From Nocardia sp. (GTDB lineage Bacteria > Actinomycetota > Actinomycetes > Mycobacteriales > Mycobacteriaceae), in contig NZ_JAODNK010000153.1 in the NCBI RefSeq assembly GCF_025465275.1, forward strand, positions 214,429-278,428: a stretch of DNA of 64,000 bases, read 5' to 3'. The position numbers were made by a program, and so were the translations under genes. Position 1 is the stretch's first letter. Every line of letters starts with the position of its first letter. The notes under the pieces were generated by a model. It saw only the letters and a program-made list of their open reading frames with translations. It made no database searches and was not told the DNA's origin. Below are positions 35,949 through 44,121 of the stretch, one piece after another.

Positions 35949-36128
35949 GGGAATACCAGAGTCCTTTCGGCCGGGCAGGTGCAGTACCGAGAGCCCGTAG
36001 CTGGAAGTCGGCGAGAGATACCCCAGAGTCTAAGTGCCAGCAAATCCCCGCCTGAACCAGCCTCCGCACCAACCCAAAGGTCGCGGCCGTCCCCTCTGAA
36101 CGGAGTGCACCCCCAAGACATCCGCAGC

Positions 36129-36266
36129 AAGGTCGCGGCCGTCCCGGTTCTGGACTGCGGCTCCATAGACCTGCGCCTTGGAGCGGGGGAGCGCAGCAGA
36201 GAAGCGGAAGGAGGGAAGAACCGGGACCAGGGGCCGCGACCCCGCCGGAGCGGAGCGGAGGCCAAA
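36129..36266 (+). repeat. R1 dispersed hairpin repeat, copy 3
   Basis: It opens AAGGTCGCGGCCGTCCCGG and closes GGCCGCGACCCCGCC...GGAGGCCAAAG, then ATACAGC. The promoter end points at the GT87 gene, whose TAGTCT -10 box starts 8 nt further on. It is nearly identical to copies 1 and 5. Confidence 0.85.
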
Positions 36267-36274
36267 GATACAGC

Positions 36275-36280
36275 TAGTCT
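36275..36280 (+). promoter_or_regulatory. Leaderless-type -10 box of the GT87 gene
   Basis: TAGTCT is followed by 6 nt and the GTG at 36287. The same TAGTCT follows R1 copy 5 on the purS side. Confidence 0.6.
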
Positions 36281-36286
36281 GTCCCG

Positions 36287-37561
36287 GTGAACGAACGATC
36301 CGGGCTGGCGGATCCGGCGGAGAAACCTGCGCCCACGCCGAGAAGCTCTACGCTGTCGCGGCAGCAGGTTCAGCTGCTCGCCATCGCCGTGGTGCTGTTC
36401 GCGGTGTCGGCGGGGATCAGCTACGCCGCCAAGTTCTGGCACGGTTATATCGATCTTCAGGTGTACCGCAATGGTGCGCGGGCCTGGCTCGATAATAAGG
36501 ATCTCTACGGTCCGATGCCACCGGTGTACGGGCTCGGGCTGCCGTTCACCTATCCCCCGCTGGCCGCATTGTTCTTCGCGCCGCTGGCGATCATGCCGCT
36601 GGTGGTTTCCGAGTGGGCGGTGCTGGCGACCTCGGTGATCTCGCTGGGTGTGACGCTGTGGGTGGTACTGGATCGGCTGCGTCCGAACCTGGCGTGGGCG
36701 ACCCGGCTGGCGATGGTGGTCGGCGGCGTGGGTTTGCTGGAGTTGCTGGAGCCGATTCGCCAGACCTACGGGTTCGGGCAGATCAATCTGGTGCTGATGG
36801 CCGCCATCGCGCTGGATTGCCTGGTGCGCAAGCCGTTCTGGCCGCGCGGCATGCTGATCGGCATCGCGGTGTCGGTGAAGCTGACGCCCGCCGGCTATCT
36901 GCTGTACTTCCTGCTGCGCAAGGACTGGAAGGGCGCGGCCACGCTGGTGTTCTCCACGATCGGCGCGGTCATCGTGGGTTTCGCACTGTTCCCGCATGAT
37001 TCGGTGCAGTACTGGTTGCACACCATCTCCGATACCGGGCGCATCGGGCCGCCCTGGTTCGCGGGCAATCAATCCTTGAAGGGCTTCGCCTACCGGCTGG
37101 GTTTCTCCGATTCGGTGGCGACCCTCATCTGGCTGGTGCTGTCGGTGCTGGCCGTCGCGCTCGCCGCGATCTGGATGAAGCGCCTCTTCTCCGTCGGTGC
37201 GAACGCTGCCGCGCTGTTGGTGAATGCCGGTGCCGTACTGCTGGTTTCGCCGGTGTCATGGTCGCACCACTGGGTGTGGATCGCGCCGGCGCTGCTCGTG
37301 GCCGCCGATGCCATCGCCCGCGGCCGCCGCAGCCCGGCGTTCCTCACCGCAGTGGGCGTGGCACTGGTCATGTTCGCCATCGGCCCGCAGTGGTTGCTGC
37401 CGCACGATCACGATCGGGAACTGGCCTGGGCCTGGTGGCAGCAGATCATCGGGAGCAGCTACGTGCTGTTTACGCTGGGCGCCTTCATCGTCGCGGCGCT
37501 GGCGTACCACCCGGCGCGGGTCTCGGTTCCGCACACGGAGCGGACCGAGAGCCCGGCGTAG
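36287..37561 (+). CDS. GT87-family polyprenol-phosphate-mannose alpha-mannosyltransferase
   Basis: The 424-aa integral membrane enzyme has about ten helices. The first extracytoplasmic loop carries YIDLQVYRNGARAWLDN, with the Asp expected for GT-C mannosyltransferases of the PimE/MptC (DUF2029) type. TYPPLAALFFAPLA and VKLTPAGYLLYFLLRKDW are further family marks. It probably adds alpha-1,2-mannose to PIM or lipomannan using polyprenyl-phosphate mannose at the outer face; the exact acceptor is unknown. The 40-residue N-terminus is polar. A strong terminator follows. Confidence 0.83.
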   Translation: MNERSGLADPAEKPAPTPRSSTLSRQQVQLLAIAVVLFAVSAGISYAAKFWHGYIDLQVYRNGARAWLDNKDLYGPMPPVYGLGLPFTYPPLAALFFAPLAIMPLVVSEWAVLATSVISLGVTLWVVLDRLRPNLAWATRLAMVVGGVGLLELLEPIRQTYGFGQINLVLMAAIALDCLVRKPFWPRGMLIGIAVSVKLTPAGYLLYFLLRKDWKGAATLVFSTIGAVIVGFALFPHDSVQYWLHTISDTGRIGPPWFAGNQSLKGFAYRLGFSDSVATLIWLVLSVLAVALAAIWMKRLFSVGANAAALLVNAGAVLLVSPVSWSHHWVWIAPALLVAADAIARGRRSPAFLTAVGVALVMFAIGPQWLLPHDHDRELAWAWWQQIIGSSYVLFTLGAFIVAALAYHPARVSVPHTERTESPA

Positions 37562-37582
37562 TCACTGCCACAACGCTTTCAG

Positions 37583-37614
37583 ATCGCGCCGACCGCTGCT
37601 GCGGTCGGCGCGAT
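37583..37614. terminator. Intrinsic terminator after the GT87 gene
   Basis: A 14-bp perfect stem (ATCGCGCCGACCGC with GCGGTCGGCGCGAT) with a TGCT loop is followed by GCCTTTTTC. It also serves the convergent M18 peptidase gene. Confidence 0.9.
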
Positions 37615-37622
37615 GCCTTTTT

Positions 37623-38942
37623 CTAACGAGCCTCGTCGGGCGTGAGGAATGCGGCCAGGGCGGCCGCGTAGGCGGGAACGTCTGCGGCGCCCATCATTTC
37701 GCGGGCGGAGTGCATGGCGAGCTGCGCCGCACCCACATCCACGGTCGGCATGCCGGTGGCGGCGGCCGTCATCGGTCCGATGGTGGAGCCACAGGGCAGA
37801 TCGGCGCGGTGGACGTAGCGCTGCAGCGGTACGCCGGCCTGCGCGCAGGCCAGGGCGAACGCGCCCGCCCCGGCCGCATCGGTCGCGTAGCGCAGGTTCT
37901 GATTGACCTTCAGCACCGGACCGCCGCCGACCTCGATGCGGTGCATGGGCTCGTGCCGGTCGGGGTAGTTGGGGTGGGTCGCATGCGCCATATCGCCGGA
38001 GGCGCAGACGGATCCGGCGATGGCCGCCAGGTATTCGGCCCGGCCGCCGCCGCGGGTGAGCACAATGCGCTCCAAAACCGTGGGCAGCAGCCCGGATTGG
38101 GCGCCCCGATCGGATTGGCTGCCGACCTCTTCATGGTCGAACATGGCGAGCACCGGTACCGCCGCACCGGGTTCGGCGACGGCGGCCAGGAAGGCGCGCA
38201 GTCCGGCGTAGCAGGTGCCCTGATTGTCCAGGCGCGGTGCGCTGATCAGATCCAGATCGCGGCCGATGAGCTTGGACGGCACCAGATCGTGGGTCATCAG
38301 CTCCCAGCCCAGCACCGCACCGGCTTCGATGCCCGAGCGTTCGGCGATGAAGGCCAGGAAGGAGCGCGGTTCCCCGCCGATCCCCCACACCGCGTTCACA
38401 TGCCGCTGCGGATCCAGGGTGACCCCGCGCCGGTCCTCGGACAGGTGGATGGCCAGCTGCGGCACCCGCAGGATCGGTTCGTCGATGCGAATCAGGCGCT
38501 CCCGCACCACATTTCCGTCGCGAATCGATAATCTCCCGGAGATGCCGAGATCGCGGTCCAGCCACGAATTGAGCCAGGCCCCGCCATAGGGCTCGAGGCC
38601 GACCATCTGCCAGCCGGCCACCGCGGTATCGGGGTGCTGTTTGACCCGCAGATTGGGACTGTCGGTGTGCGCCCCGACCACGCGGAACGGGGTGGCCTGC
38701 CCGGTGCGGAATCCGGTGGGCGCGCCCGGGCCGCCGTCGGACCAGGCGACCAGCGAACCGCTGCGCACCACGTAGTAGCGCCCCGCGCTACTGGAGGGCC
38801 AGGGCGCCGATTCCGAGAGCCGGGTGAAGCCGTGATCGTCGAGTTCGGCCGCGACGGTGCGGCACACATGGAACGGCGACGGGGAGGCGTCGATGAATTC
38901 GCACAGTCCTGCGGCGGTCGCGGTGGTCTCGGCAACTGGCAT
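37623..38942 (-). CDS. M18-family aminopeptidase
   Basis: The 439-aa zinc aminopeptidase is of the aspartyl-aminopeptidase type (Rv0800, annotated PepC, in mycobacteria). Metal and catalytic segments are visible: GAHTDSPNLRVK (His, Asp), LDNQGTCYAGL, FDHEEVGSQSDRGAQS (Glu pair) and the C-terminal HATHPNYPDRHEP. It removes acidic N-terminal residues from peptides in the cytoplasm. The start is the ATG at 38942, with TAGGAT exactly 7 nt upstream (leaderless). Confidence 0.92.
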   Translation of the reverse strand: MPVAETTATAAGLCEFIDASPSPFHVCRTVAAELDDHGFTRLSESAPWPSSSAGRYYVVRSGSLVAWSDGGPGAPTGFRTGQATPFRVVGAHTDSPNLRVKQHPDTAVAGWQMVGLEPYGGAWLNSWLDRDLGISGRLSIRDGNVVRERLIRIDEPILRVPQLAIHLSEDRRGVTLDPQRHVNAVWGIGGEPRSFLAFIAERSGIEAGAVLGWELMTHDLVPSKLIGRDLDLISAPRLDNQGTCYAGLRAFLAAVAEPGAAVPVLAMFDHEEVGSQSDRGAQSGLLPTVLERIVLTRGGGRAEYLAAIAGSVCASGDMAHATHPNYPDRHEPMHRIEVGGGPVLKVNQNLRYATDAAGAGAFALACAQAGVPLQRYVHRADLPCGSTIGPMTAAATGMPTVDVGAAQLAMHSAREMMGAADVPAYAAALAAFLTPDEAR

Positions 38943-38949
38943 GACTGCG

Positions 38950-38955
38950 ATCCTA
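38950..38955 (-). promoter_or_regulatory. Leaderless-type -10 box of the M18 peptidase
   Basis: On the minus strand TAGGAT is followed by 7 nt and the ATG at 38942. Confidence 0.6.
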
Positions 38956-39020
38956 AGCATTCACAGTTCAGTTTTCGCCGACGGTCGGCCTATCCGCCCG
39001 CCCGCGCGTGTGGCCCGGAA

Positions 39021-39458
39021 TCAATGCGACAGCGGAAGATCCGAGACCCGCTCCAGCAGCCGCAGCAGCTCGACGTAGTCATCACCGCCGAAGTGGCGGC
39101 GCAGCTCGGCCTCGGCGCGTATCTCCTCGATACGGACCTCGTCCACCAGTTCGGCCCCGCGCCGACTCAGCCCGATGAGAATGCGGCGGCGATCATCGGC
39201 GGCGGCGACCCGGAAGATGAGGCCGCGCTCGGCCAGATGGTCGGCGTGCCGGGTGGCGGAGGAAGGCGGAAGTTGCGTGCGCACGGCCAGTTCACTCATG
39301 GTGATACCGGTATCGCAGGAGAGGTTGGTCAGCATGCACCATTGGTCGGCGGTCAACCGTCTGGCGCACAGTGCGGCGTCGAGGTGACGAAGCCAACTGC
39401 GCTCCGCCGCACGCAGCGCTCCATGCAGCGTGGATATTCCACCTAGAATTGTCGACAT
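39021..39458 (-). CDS. MarR-family transcriptional regulator
   Basis: The 145-aa winged-helix protein has ADQWCMLTNLSCDTGITMSELA, then RTQLPPSSATRHADHLAERGLIFR as the recognition helix, and the wing AAADDRRRILIGLSRRG with the MarR Asp-x-Arg motif. The long frame upstream (to 39764) overlaps the divergent gene and is rejected; the ATG at 39458 gives the normal length. Only 43 nt separate it from the divergent AmiC-like gene, so it likely controls that gene and itself. The ligand is unknown. Confidence 0.85.
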   Translation of the reverse strand: MSTILGGISTLHGALRAAERSWLRHLDAALCARRLTADQWCMLTNLSCDTGITMSELAVRTQLPPSSATRHADHLAERGLIFRVAAADDRRRILIGLSRRGAELVDEVRIEEIRAEAELRRHFGGDDYVELLRLLERVSDLPLSH

Positions 39459-39501
39459 AAGCCCGCCCATCAAATTGCTCGAACGAGGGGAAGGGTATCC
39501 G

Positions 39502-40593
39502 ATGACCTCGTTCCGCGGCAGCCCCGAAAACTGTATCGAGATCCTCAACATAGTTCCGCTACAGGGGCCCGGCGGTATCTTCGCCCCTTCCTGCGAGGCG
39601 GCCATTTCATTGGCTGCCGAAGAAATCAACGGTGGGACAGGAATTCTCGGGCGCGAATTACGTGTCACCCACATTGACGGCGGGCGGGAACCGGCCGAAG
39701 TGACGCGCGAGGTGTCGGCGCTGCTGGCCACCGGAATGGTGCATGCGATTACCGGCTGGCACACCTCCGCGGTGCGGCGGGCGGTGACACGGGTGACCTC
39801 GGGGCGGGTGCCCTACCTTTTCGCCACCGACCACGAGGGATTGGATGTGGCGCCGCCCGGCCTGTTCATGGTCGGCTCGGATCCCGGCCGACAGTTGCTG
39901 CCCGCACTGCGCTGGTTGCGGCGCGAGCTGGGGGCGCGGCGCTGGGCGATCATCGGCAACGATTACGTATGGCCGCGGCGCACGGCCGAGGTGGTGCGGG
40001 CGGAATTGGGTGCGCGCGGGGCGGTCGCACTGGAACGGTTCGTACCGTTGGAGAAGTTCGTGCCATTCGGTACCGAGGATTTCGCGGACTTTCTGGCCGA
40101 TCCGCGACTGGACCGCTGCGATGGGGTGATCGTGCTCTTGGTCGGCGCCGACGTTGCCCGATTTAACCGACAATTCGCCCGAATCGGACGAGATGAGTCG
40201 CAACTCCGAGTCAGTCCGGCCGTGGATGACAATGTGCTGCTCGCCGCCGGCGCCAATGCCAACCGGAATCTCTATGTGCCGTCGAGTTTCTTCGTGAACG
40301 GTCCGGCGAACCGGGAACGGCTGGATCGCTACCGGCGACTGCACGGTGAGTTCGCGCCCGCGCTCACCAACTTCAGCAATACCGAATACGAGGCACTGCA
40401 CGCACTGCGGGTCATGGCGCAAGCCGCAGGCACCCTGGATGTCCGGTGCCTGCATGCCGCGGTCGCGAACGGCCCTGTACTCGAAACACCTTCGGGCAGC
40501 CTCGGTTTCGACGGCAACCAACTGCTCTTCCCGAGCTACATCGCCCGCGCGGACGGCGTCCGATTCGAGATCCTCGACCGCATCTGTGTTTAA
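39502..40593 (+). CDS. AmiC/UrtA-like ligand-binding protein without signal peptide
   Basis: The 363-aa periplasmic-binding-protein-type I fold resembles the amide/urea sensor AmiC and Peripla_BP_5 proteins: IEILNIVPLQGPGGIFAPSCEAAISLAAEEINGG...LGRELRV at the N-terminus, WHTSAVRRAV and NDYVWPRRTAEVV further on. There is no signal peptide or lipobox, so it probably works in the cytoplasm as a ligand sensor, like AmiC in Pseudomonas. A GAGGGGAAGGG SD precedes the ATG at 39502; an upstream in-frame start (39430) overlaps the divergent MarR gene. No amidase or transporter is adjacent. Confidence 0.75.
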   Translation: MTSFRGSPENCIEILNIVPLQGPGGIFAPSCEAAISLAAEEINGGTGILGRELRVTHIDGGREPAEVTREVSALLATGMVHAITGWHTSAVRRAVTRVTSGRVPYLFATDHEGLDVAPPGLFMVGSDPGRQLLPALRWLRRELGARRWAIIGNDYVWPRRTAEVVRAELGARGAVALERFVPLEKFVPFGTEDFADFLADPRLDRCDGVIVLLVGADVARFNRQFARIGRDESQLRVSPAVDDNVLLAAGANANRNLYVPSSFFVNGPANRERLDRYRRLHGEFAPALTNFSNTEYEALHALRVMAQAAGTLDVRCLHAAVANGPVLETPSGSLGFDGNQLLFPSYIARADGVRFEILDRICV

Positions 40594-40594
40594 T

Positions 40595-40710
40595 TTGCCT
40601 CCGCTTCGCTCCGGCGGGTCGTGGCCCTGTTACCCGGTTCTTCCCTCCCTCCGCTCCTCCGCTTCGCTCCCCCGCTCCACTCAGTCCAGAACCGGGCGGG
40701 CCACGACCTT
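40595..40710 (-). repeat. R1 dispersed hairpin repeat, copy 4
   Basis: A shorter copy whose promoter end (GGAGGCAAATTAAACACAG) faces the end of the AmiC-like gene, the one exception to the pattern of pointing at a gene start. Its stem arms carry CGTGGCC and GGCCACG where the others have CGCGGCC and GGCCGCG, a paired change. Confidence 0.85.
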
Positions 40711-40729
40711 GACAGCACAACGCCTTGAC

Positions 40730-40772
40730 AGCACAAGGCCCGCTCCGCGATCTGCGGTGCGGGCCTTGTGCT
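40730..40772. terminator. Terminator between purQ and the AmiC-like gene
   Basis: A 14-bp perfect stem (AGCACAAGGCCCGC, 40730-40743, with GCGGGCCTTGTGCT, 40759-40772). The left arm overlaps the second of two tandem CCTTGACAGCACAA units (40707-40720 and 40723-40736). It lies 12 nt past the purQ stop. Confidence 0.8.
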
Positions 40773-40784
40773 GAAGTATTCGGA

Positions 40785-41462
40785 CTAGGCCGAGACGAGG
40801 GCGTCCAGGACCGAGAAGAACATGCCGAGGCCGTCATCGCTCGGGCCGGTGAGCGCCTCGGTGGCGTGCTCCGGGTGCGGCATGAGGCCCACGATGCGGC
40901 CGTTGGCCGAGGTGATGCCCGCAATGCCGCGCTGCGAACCGTTCGGGTTGTCGCCCGAGTAGCGGAACACCACGCGGCCTTCACCTTCGAGCTCGTCGAG
41001 CGTGGCCTGGGACGCCTGGTAGCGGCCCTCACCGGACTTGAGCGGGACCAGGATCTGCGCGCCGGGCTCGTACCGCGAGGTCCATGCGGTGTCCGCATTG
41101 TCCACGGTCAGCCACTGGTCACGGCAGATGAAGTGCAGGCCCTCGTTGCGGGTCAGCACACCGGGCAGCAGACCGGCCTCGCACAGGATCTGGAAGCCGT
41201 TGCAGATGCCCAGCACCGGCAGGCCCTGGCCCGCGGCCTCGATGACCTTCTCCATGACCGGCGCGAACCGGGCGATGGCGCCGGTGCGCAGGTAATCGCC
41301 GTAGGAGAAGCCGCCGGGCACGATGACCGCGTCGACACCCTTCAGGTCGGCGTCACCGTGCCAGAGGCTGACCGCCTCGGCGCCGGCGAGCTTGGCCGCG
41401 CGGGCGGCGTCGACATCGTCCAGGGTGCCCGGGAAGGTGATGACTCCGATGCGCGCAGTCAC
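40785..41462 (-). CDS. purQ: PurQ, FGAM synthase glutaminase subunit
   Basis: The 225-aa class-I glutamine amidotransferase has the nucleophile in VLGICNGFQIL (Cys) and the His/Glu in LMPHPEHATE. GGFSYGDYLRTGA is also conserved. It supplies ammonia to PurL together with PurS. The start overlaps the purS stop by 4 nt. Confidence 0.97.
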   Translation of the reverse strand: MTARIGVITFPGTLDDVDAARAAKLAGAEAVSLWHGDADLKGVDAVIVPGGFSYGDYLRTGAIARFAPVMEKVIEAAGQGLPVLGICNGFQILCEAGLLPGVLTRNEGLHFICRDQWLTVDNADTAWTSRYEPGAQILVPLKSGEGRYQASQATLDELEGEGRVVFRYSGDNPNGSQRGIAGITSANGRIVGLMPHPEHATEALTGPSDDGLGMFFSVLDALVSA

Positions 41463-41692
41463 AGCCGCACCACTTTCCAGTCCTCGATGACGGTATTGGC
41501 GAGCAGCGATTCGGCGATCTGCGCAAGCTCGTCGTCGCTCACGTCCTCGGCCACATCGAGCTCGAATCGCTTGCCCTGCCGCACCTCCGAGATACCGGGG
41601 TGTCCCAGGCGCCCCAGCGCACCGACAATGGCCTGACCCTGCGGATCCAGGATTTCGGCCTTCGGCATCACCTCGACCACGACACGTGCCAC
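41459..41692 (-). CDS. purS: PurS, FGAM synthase small subunit
   Basis: The 77-aa protein (ARVVVEVMPKAEILDPQGQAI...VRQGKRFELDV) is the bridging subunit of the PurLQS complex. A GAGGAG SD is 6 nt before the GTG start. It is co-transcribed and coupled with purQ, while purL is encoded 5 kb away on the same strand. R1 copy 5 lies upstream, followed by a TAGTCT element. Confidence 0.95.
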   Translation of the reverse strand: MARVVVEVMPKAEILDPQGQAIVGALGRLGHPGISEVRQGKRFELDVAEDVSDDELAQIAESLLANTVIEDWKVVRL

Positions 41693-41781
41693 GCGTTGCT
41701 CCTCAGCTGGTGGGGCGGCGCCCGGACGCAGTGCTTTTCACAGCGCGGCCGAGCGGGGGTTTCGCAGATCAGACTAGTTTG

Positions 41782-41906
41782 TTGGCCTCCGCTTCGCTCC
41801 GGCGGGGTCGCGGCCCCTGGTCCCGGTTCTTCCCTCCGCTGCGCTCCCCCGCTCCAAGGCGCAGGTCTATGGAGCCGCAGTCCAGAACCGGGACGGCCGC
41901 GACCTT
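41782..41906 (-). repeat. R1 dispersed hairpin repeat, copy 5
   Basis: It opens (minus strand) AAGGTCGCGGCCGTCCCGG and closes GGCCGCGACCCCGCC...GGAGGCCAACAAAC, followed by TAGTCTGATC, the same box that follows copy 3. The promoter end points at purS; the other end is 40 nt from the divergent MBL-fold gene. Confidence 0.85.
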
Positions 41907-41933
41907 TGAGCTCGTCTGTCAGCCGGTGAGGGC

Positions 41934-41939
41934 TACCGT
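41934..41939 (+). promoter_or_regulatory. Leaderless-type -10 box of the MBL-fold gene
   Basis: TACCGT is followed by 7 nt and the ATG at 41947. Confidence 0.6.
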
Positions 41940-41946
41940 TGTTCTC

Positions 41947-42591
41947 ATGCGGATAGCCCATTTCGGACACTCATGCATTCTGGTGGAGCTGAACGGCGCG
42001 AAGATCCTGTTCGATCCCGGCAATTTCTCGCACGGGTTCGAGGGCATCACCGGACTCGACGCGATCGCCGTCACGCATCAGCATCCCGATCACATCTGCC
42101 CGAATCGCATCGAGGCGCTCATCGACGCCAACCCGCAGGCACGACTGCTGTCGGACCCGCAGACGGCCCAGCAGCGCGGGGAGCCCTGGGAGGCCGTGCA
42201 CGCCGGCAATGTCCTGAAGGTCAAGGATGTGCAGATCACCGGCGGCGGTGGACGGCACGCGGTCATCCATCCGGAGATTCCGGTCATCGACAACACGGTG
42301 TTCCAGCTCGGCACGCCCGATGATCCGGCCCAGCTGGTGCACCCCGGCGACTCGCTCTGGGTGCCGCCGGTCCCGGTGGGCGTCCTGGCATTGCCCGCGG
42401 TCGCGCCGTGGATGCGGATCAGCGAGGCGGTCGACTACCTGCGCGCGGTGAATCCGCGCACCGCCTTCCCCATCCACTTCGGCATTATCGAGCCGGCCGC
42501 ACAGGGCATCTACTTCGGCCGCCTCAACGAAATGGCCCCCTCCAATACCGAATTCCAGGTCATCCAGGCCGAGGACCACACCGACTTCTGA
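41947..42591 (+). CDS. MBL-fold metal-dependent hydrolase (UlaG-like)
   Basis: The 214-aa protein starts MRIAHFGHSCILVE and has the metal-binding motif VTHQHPDHICPNRIE (HxHxDH variant), typical of UlaG/RNase-Z-like beta-lactamase-fold hydrolases; FPIHFGIIEPAA supplies a late His. A homologue occurs near purQ in mycobacteria (Rv0786c type). The substrate is unknown. It is divergent from purS and ends at R2 copy 2. Confidence 0.82.
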   Translation: MRIAHFGHSCILVELNGAKILFDPGNFSHGFEGITGLDAIAVTHQHPDHICPNRIEALIDANPQARLLSDPQTAQQRGEPWEAVHAGNVLKVKDVQITGGGGRHAVIHPEIPVIDNTVFQLGTPDDPAQLVHPGDSLWVPPVPVGVLALPAVAPWMRISEAVDYLRAVNPRTAFPIHFGIIEPAAQGIYFGRLNEMAPSNTEFQVIQAEDHTDF

Positions 42592-42599
42592 GCTGCACC

Positions 42600-42718
42600 C
42601 CGTCATCCCGGCATAGACCACGCCCGTCGTCCCGGCGCGCTTTTGGCCGGGATCCACTGAAACCAGCTGGAGCACAGCCGGTGTGGATCCCGGCCAAAAG
42701 CATGCCGGGATGACGAGG
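42600..42718. repeat. R2 palindromic repeat, copy 2
   Basis: CCGTCATCCCGGCATAG...CGTCGTCCCGGCGCG...GGCCGGGATCCAC...GTGGATCCCGGCC...GCCGGGATGACG. The left arm is partly duplicated. It lies between the convergent MBL-fold and M20 peptidase genes. Confidence 0.85.
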
Positions 42719-42746
42719 GCGATGGTGTGACGAGGCGGCTTCGAAC

Positions 42747-44108
42747 TCAGTTACCGGTATAGGAGGCGAGGAACAGCGCCTCCGCCAGCGCCATGTGTTC
42801 GATTTCGGTGGGGTCGACGCTTTCGTTGGGGGCGTGGATCAGGCATTTGGGTTCTTCGACGCCCATAAGCATGATCTCGGCCTCGGGGTAGGTGTCGGCG
42901 AAGACATTGCAGAGCGGGATGGAGCCGCCCTGGCCCGAGGTGGTGGAGGGGCGGCCGTAGGCGGCGGCGAAGGCCGCCTCCATGGCGCTGCGGGCGGGAC
43001 CGTGCGTGCTGCCGACGAACGGGGAGCCGGTGGCCTCGGTCTCCACGGTCACCTTGGCATGCCACGGCGTGTTCGATTGCAGGTGTGCGGTAAGGGCTTT
43101 CAGCGCCTGCTGGGGATCGGTGCCGGGCGGGATGCGCAGATTCAGGCGGGCGCGGGCCTTGGGCTGGATGGCGGCGGCGGAGCCCACCACCGGCGGCACA
43201 TCCATGCCGAGCACGGTGAGTGCCGGTCGCGCCCACAGCATGTCGGAAACGGTGCCGCTGCCGAGCAGGTCGACCCCGCCGAGAACACCGGCGTCGGAAC
43301 GGAATTGATCCTCGGGGTACTGCGCGCCGTCCCACTTCTGGTCGCTGGTCAGGCCGTCGACGGTGGTATTGCCGTCGGCGTCGCGCAGCGTGGCGAGCAG
43401 ATGGATGAGCGCCGCCAGCGCATCCGGTGCGGGACCGCCGAACATGCCGGAATGCATGGAGCCGGACAGGGTTTCGACGGTGACGACAACATTCACATTG
43501 CCGCGCAGGGTCTGCGTGAAGGTCGGCACGCCGACCGCGAAATTGCCGCAGTCGCAGATCAACAGGGTGTCCGACCGCAGCAGCTCCACATTCTCCGGCA
43601 CGAAGGCTTCCAGGCCGCCGGTGCCCTGCTCCTCGGAACCCTCGGCCACCAGCGTCAATCCGACCGGGAACTTGTCGCCGGACACCTTCCGCAGGGCGCG
43701 CAGGGCGGTGAGGTGCGTGACGATATTGCCCTTGCAGTCGGCGCTGCCGCGGCCGTACCACCGGCCGTCCTTCTCGGTGAGCTCCCAGACCGGGGTCTTC
43801 CATTCGGCATCACCGAGCGGCGGCTGCACGTCGTAGTGGCAGTACAGCATGATCGTCGGCGCGCCGGGCGGGGCCGGATAACGCGCGATGACCGCATTAC
43901 TGCCGTCCGGAGTCTCATGCAGCGCCACCTCCGGGAACCCTTCGGCCGTAAAGGCATCCGCGACCCACTGCGCGGCCTTGTGGCACTCCTCCACGGGGAA
44001 CTGCCGGGCGTCGTAGACGGACTTGTACGAAACCAGTTCGGTGAGATCGCTTTTCGCCCGCGGCATGAGTTCCCGCACGGCGGACCGCAGCGCTTCGGTA
44101 TCGGTCAT
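42747..44108 (-). CDS. M20-family dipeptidase
   Basis: The 453-aa zinc peptidase is related to carnosinase/CNDP dipeptidases. Metal ligands are visible in LYCHYDVQPP (His, Asp), GRGSADCKGN, VAEGSEEQGTGGLE (Glu-Glu) and the C-terminal HAPNE. It hydrolyses dipeptides in the cytoplasm. GGAGGAGAGGTA precedes the ATG. It closes the gadC operon, 13 nt after the unknown anchored protein, so it may supply amino acids such as glutamate to the decarboxylase system; that link is inference. Confidence 0.88.
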   Translation of the reverse strand: MTDTEALRSAVRELMPRAKSDLTELVSYKSVYDARQFPVEECHKAAQWVADAFTAEGFPEVALHETPDGSNAVIARYPAPPGAPTIMLYCHYDVQPPLGDAEWKTPVWELTEKDGRWYGRGSADCKGNIVTHLTALRALRKVSGDKFPVGLTLVAEGSEEQGTGGLEAFVPENVELLRSDTLLICDCGNFAVGVPTFTQTLRGNVNVVVTVETLSGSMHSGMFGGPAPDALAALIHLLATLRDADGNTTVDGLTSDQKWDGAQYPEDQFRSDAGVLGGVDLLGSGTVSDMLWARPALTVLGMDVPPVVGSAAAIQPKARARLNLRIPPGTDPQQALKALTAHLQSNTPWHAKVTVETEATGSPFVGSTHGPARSAMEAAFAAAYGRPSTTSGQGGSIPLCNVFADTYPEAEIMLMGVEEPKCLIHAPNESVDPTEIEHMALAEALFLASYTGN

Positions 44109-44121
44109 TACCTCTCCTCCA

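Larger units (their letters stand above)
35949..36286. other. Divergent intergenic region with R1 repeat
   Basis: The 338 nt between purL (minus) and the GT87 gene (plus) hold R1 copy 3 (36129-36266), an extra fragment of its left end (AAGGTCGCGGCCGTCCC at 36077-36093), and promoters for both genes. No other coding content was seen. Confidence 0.6.
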
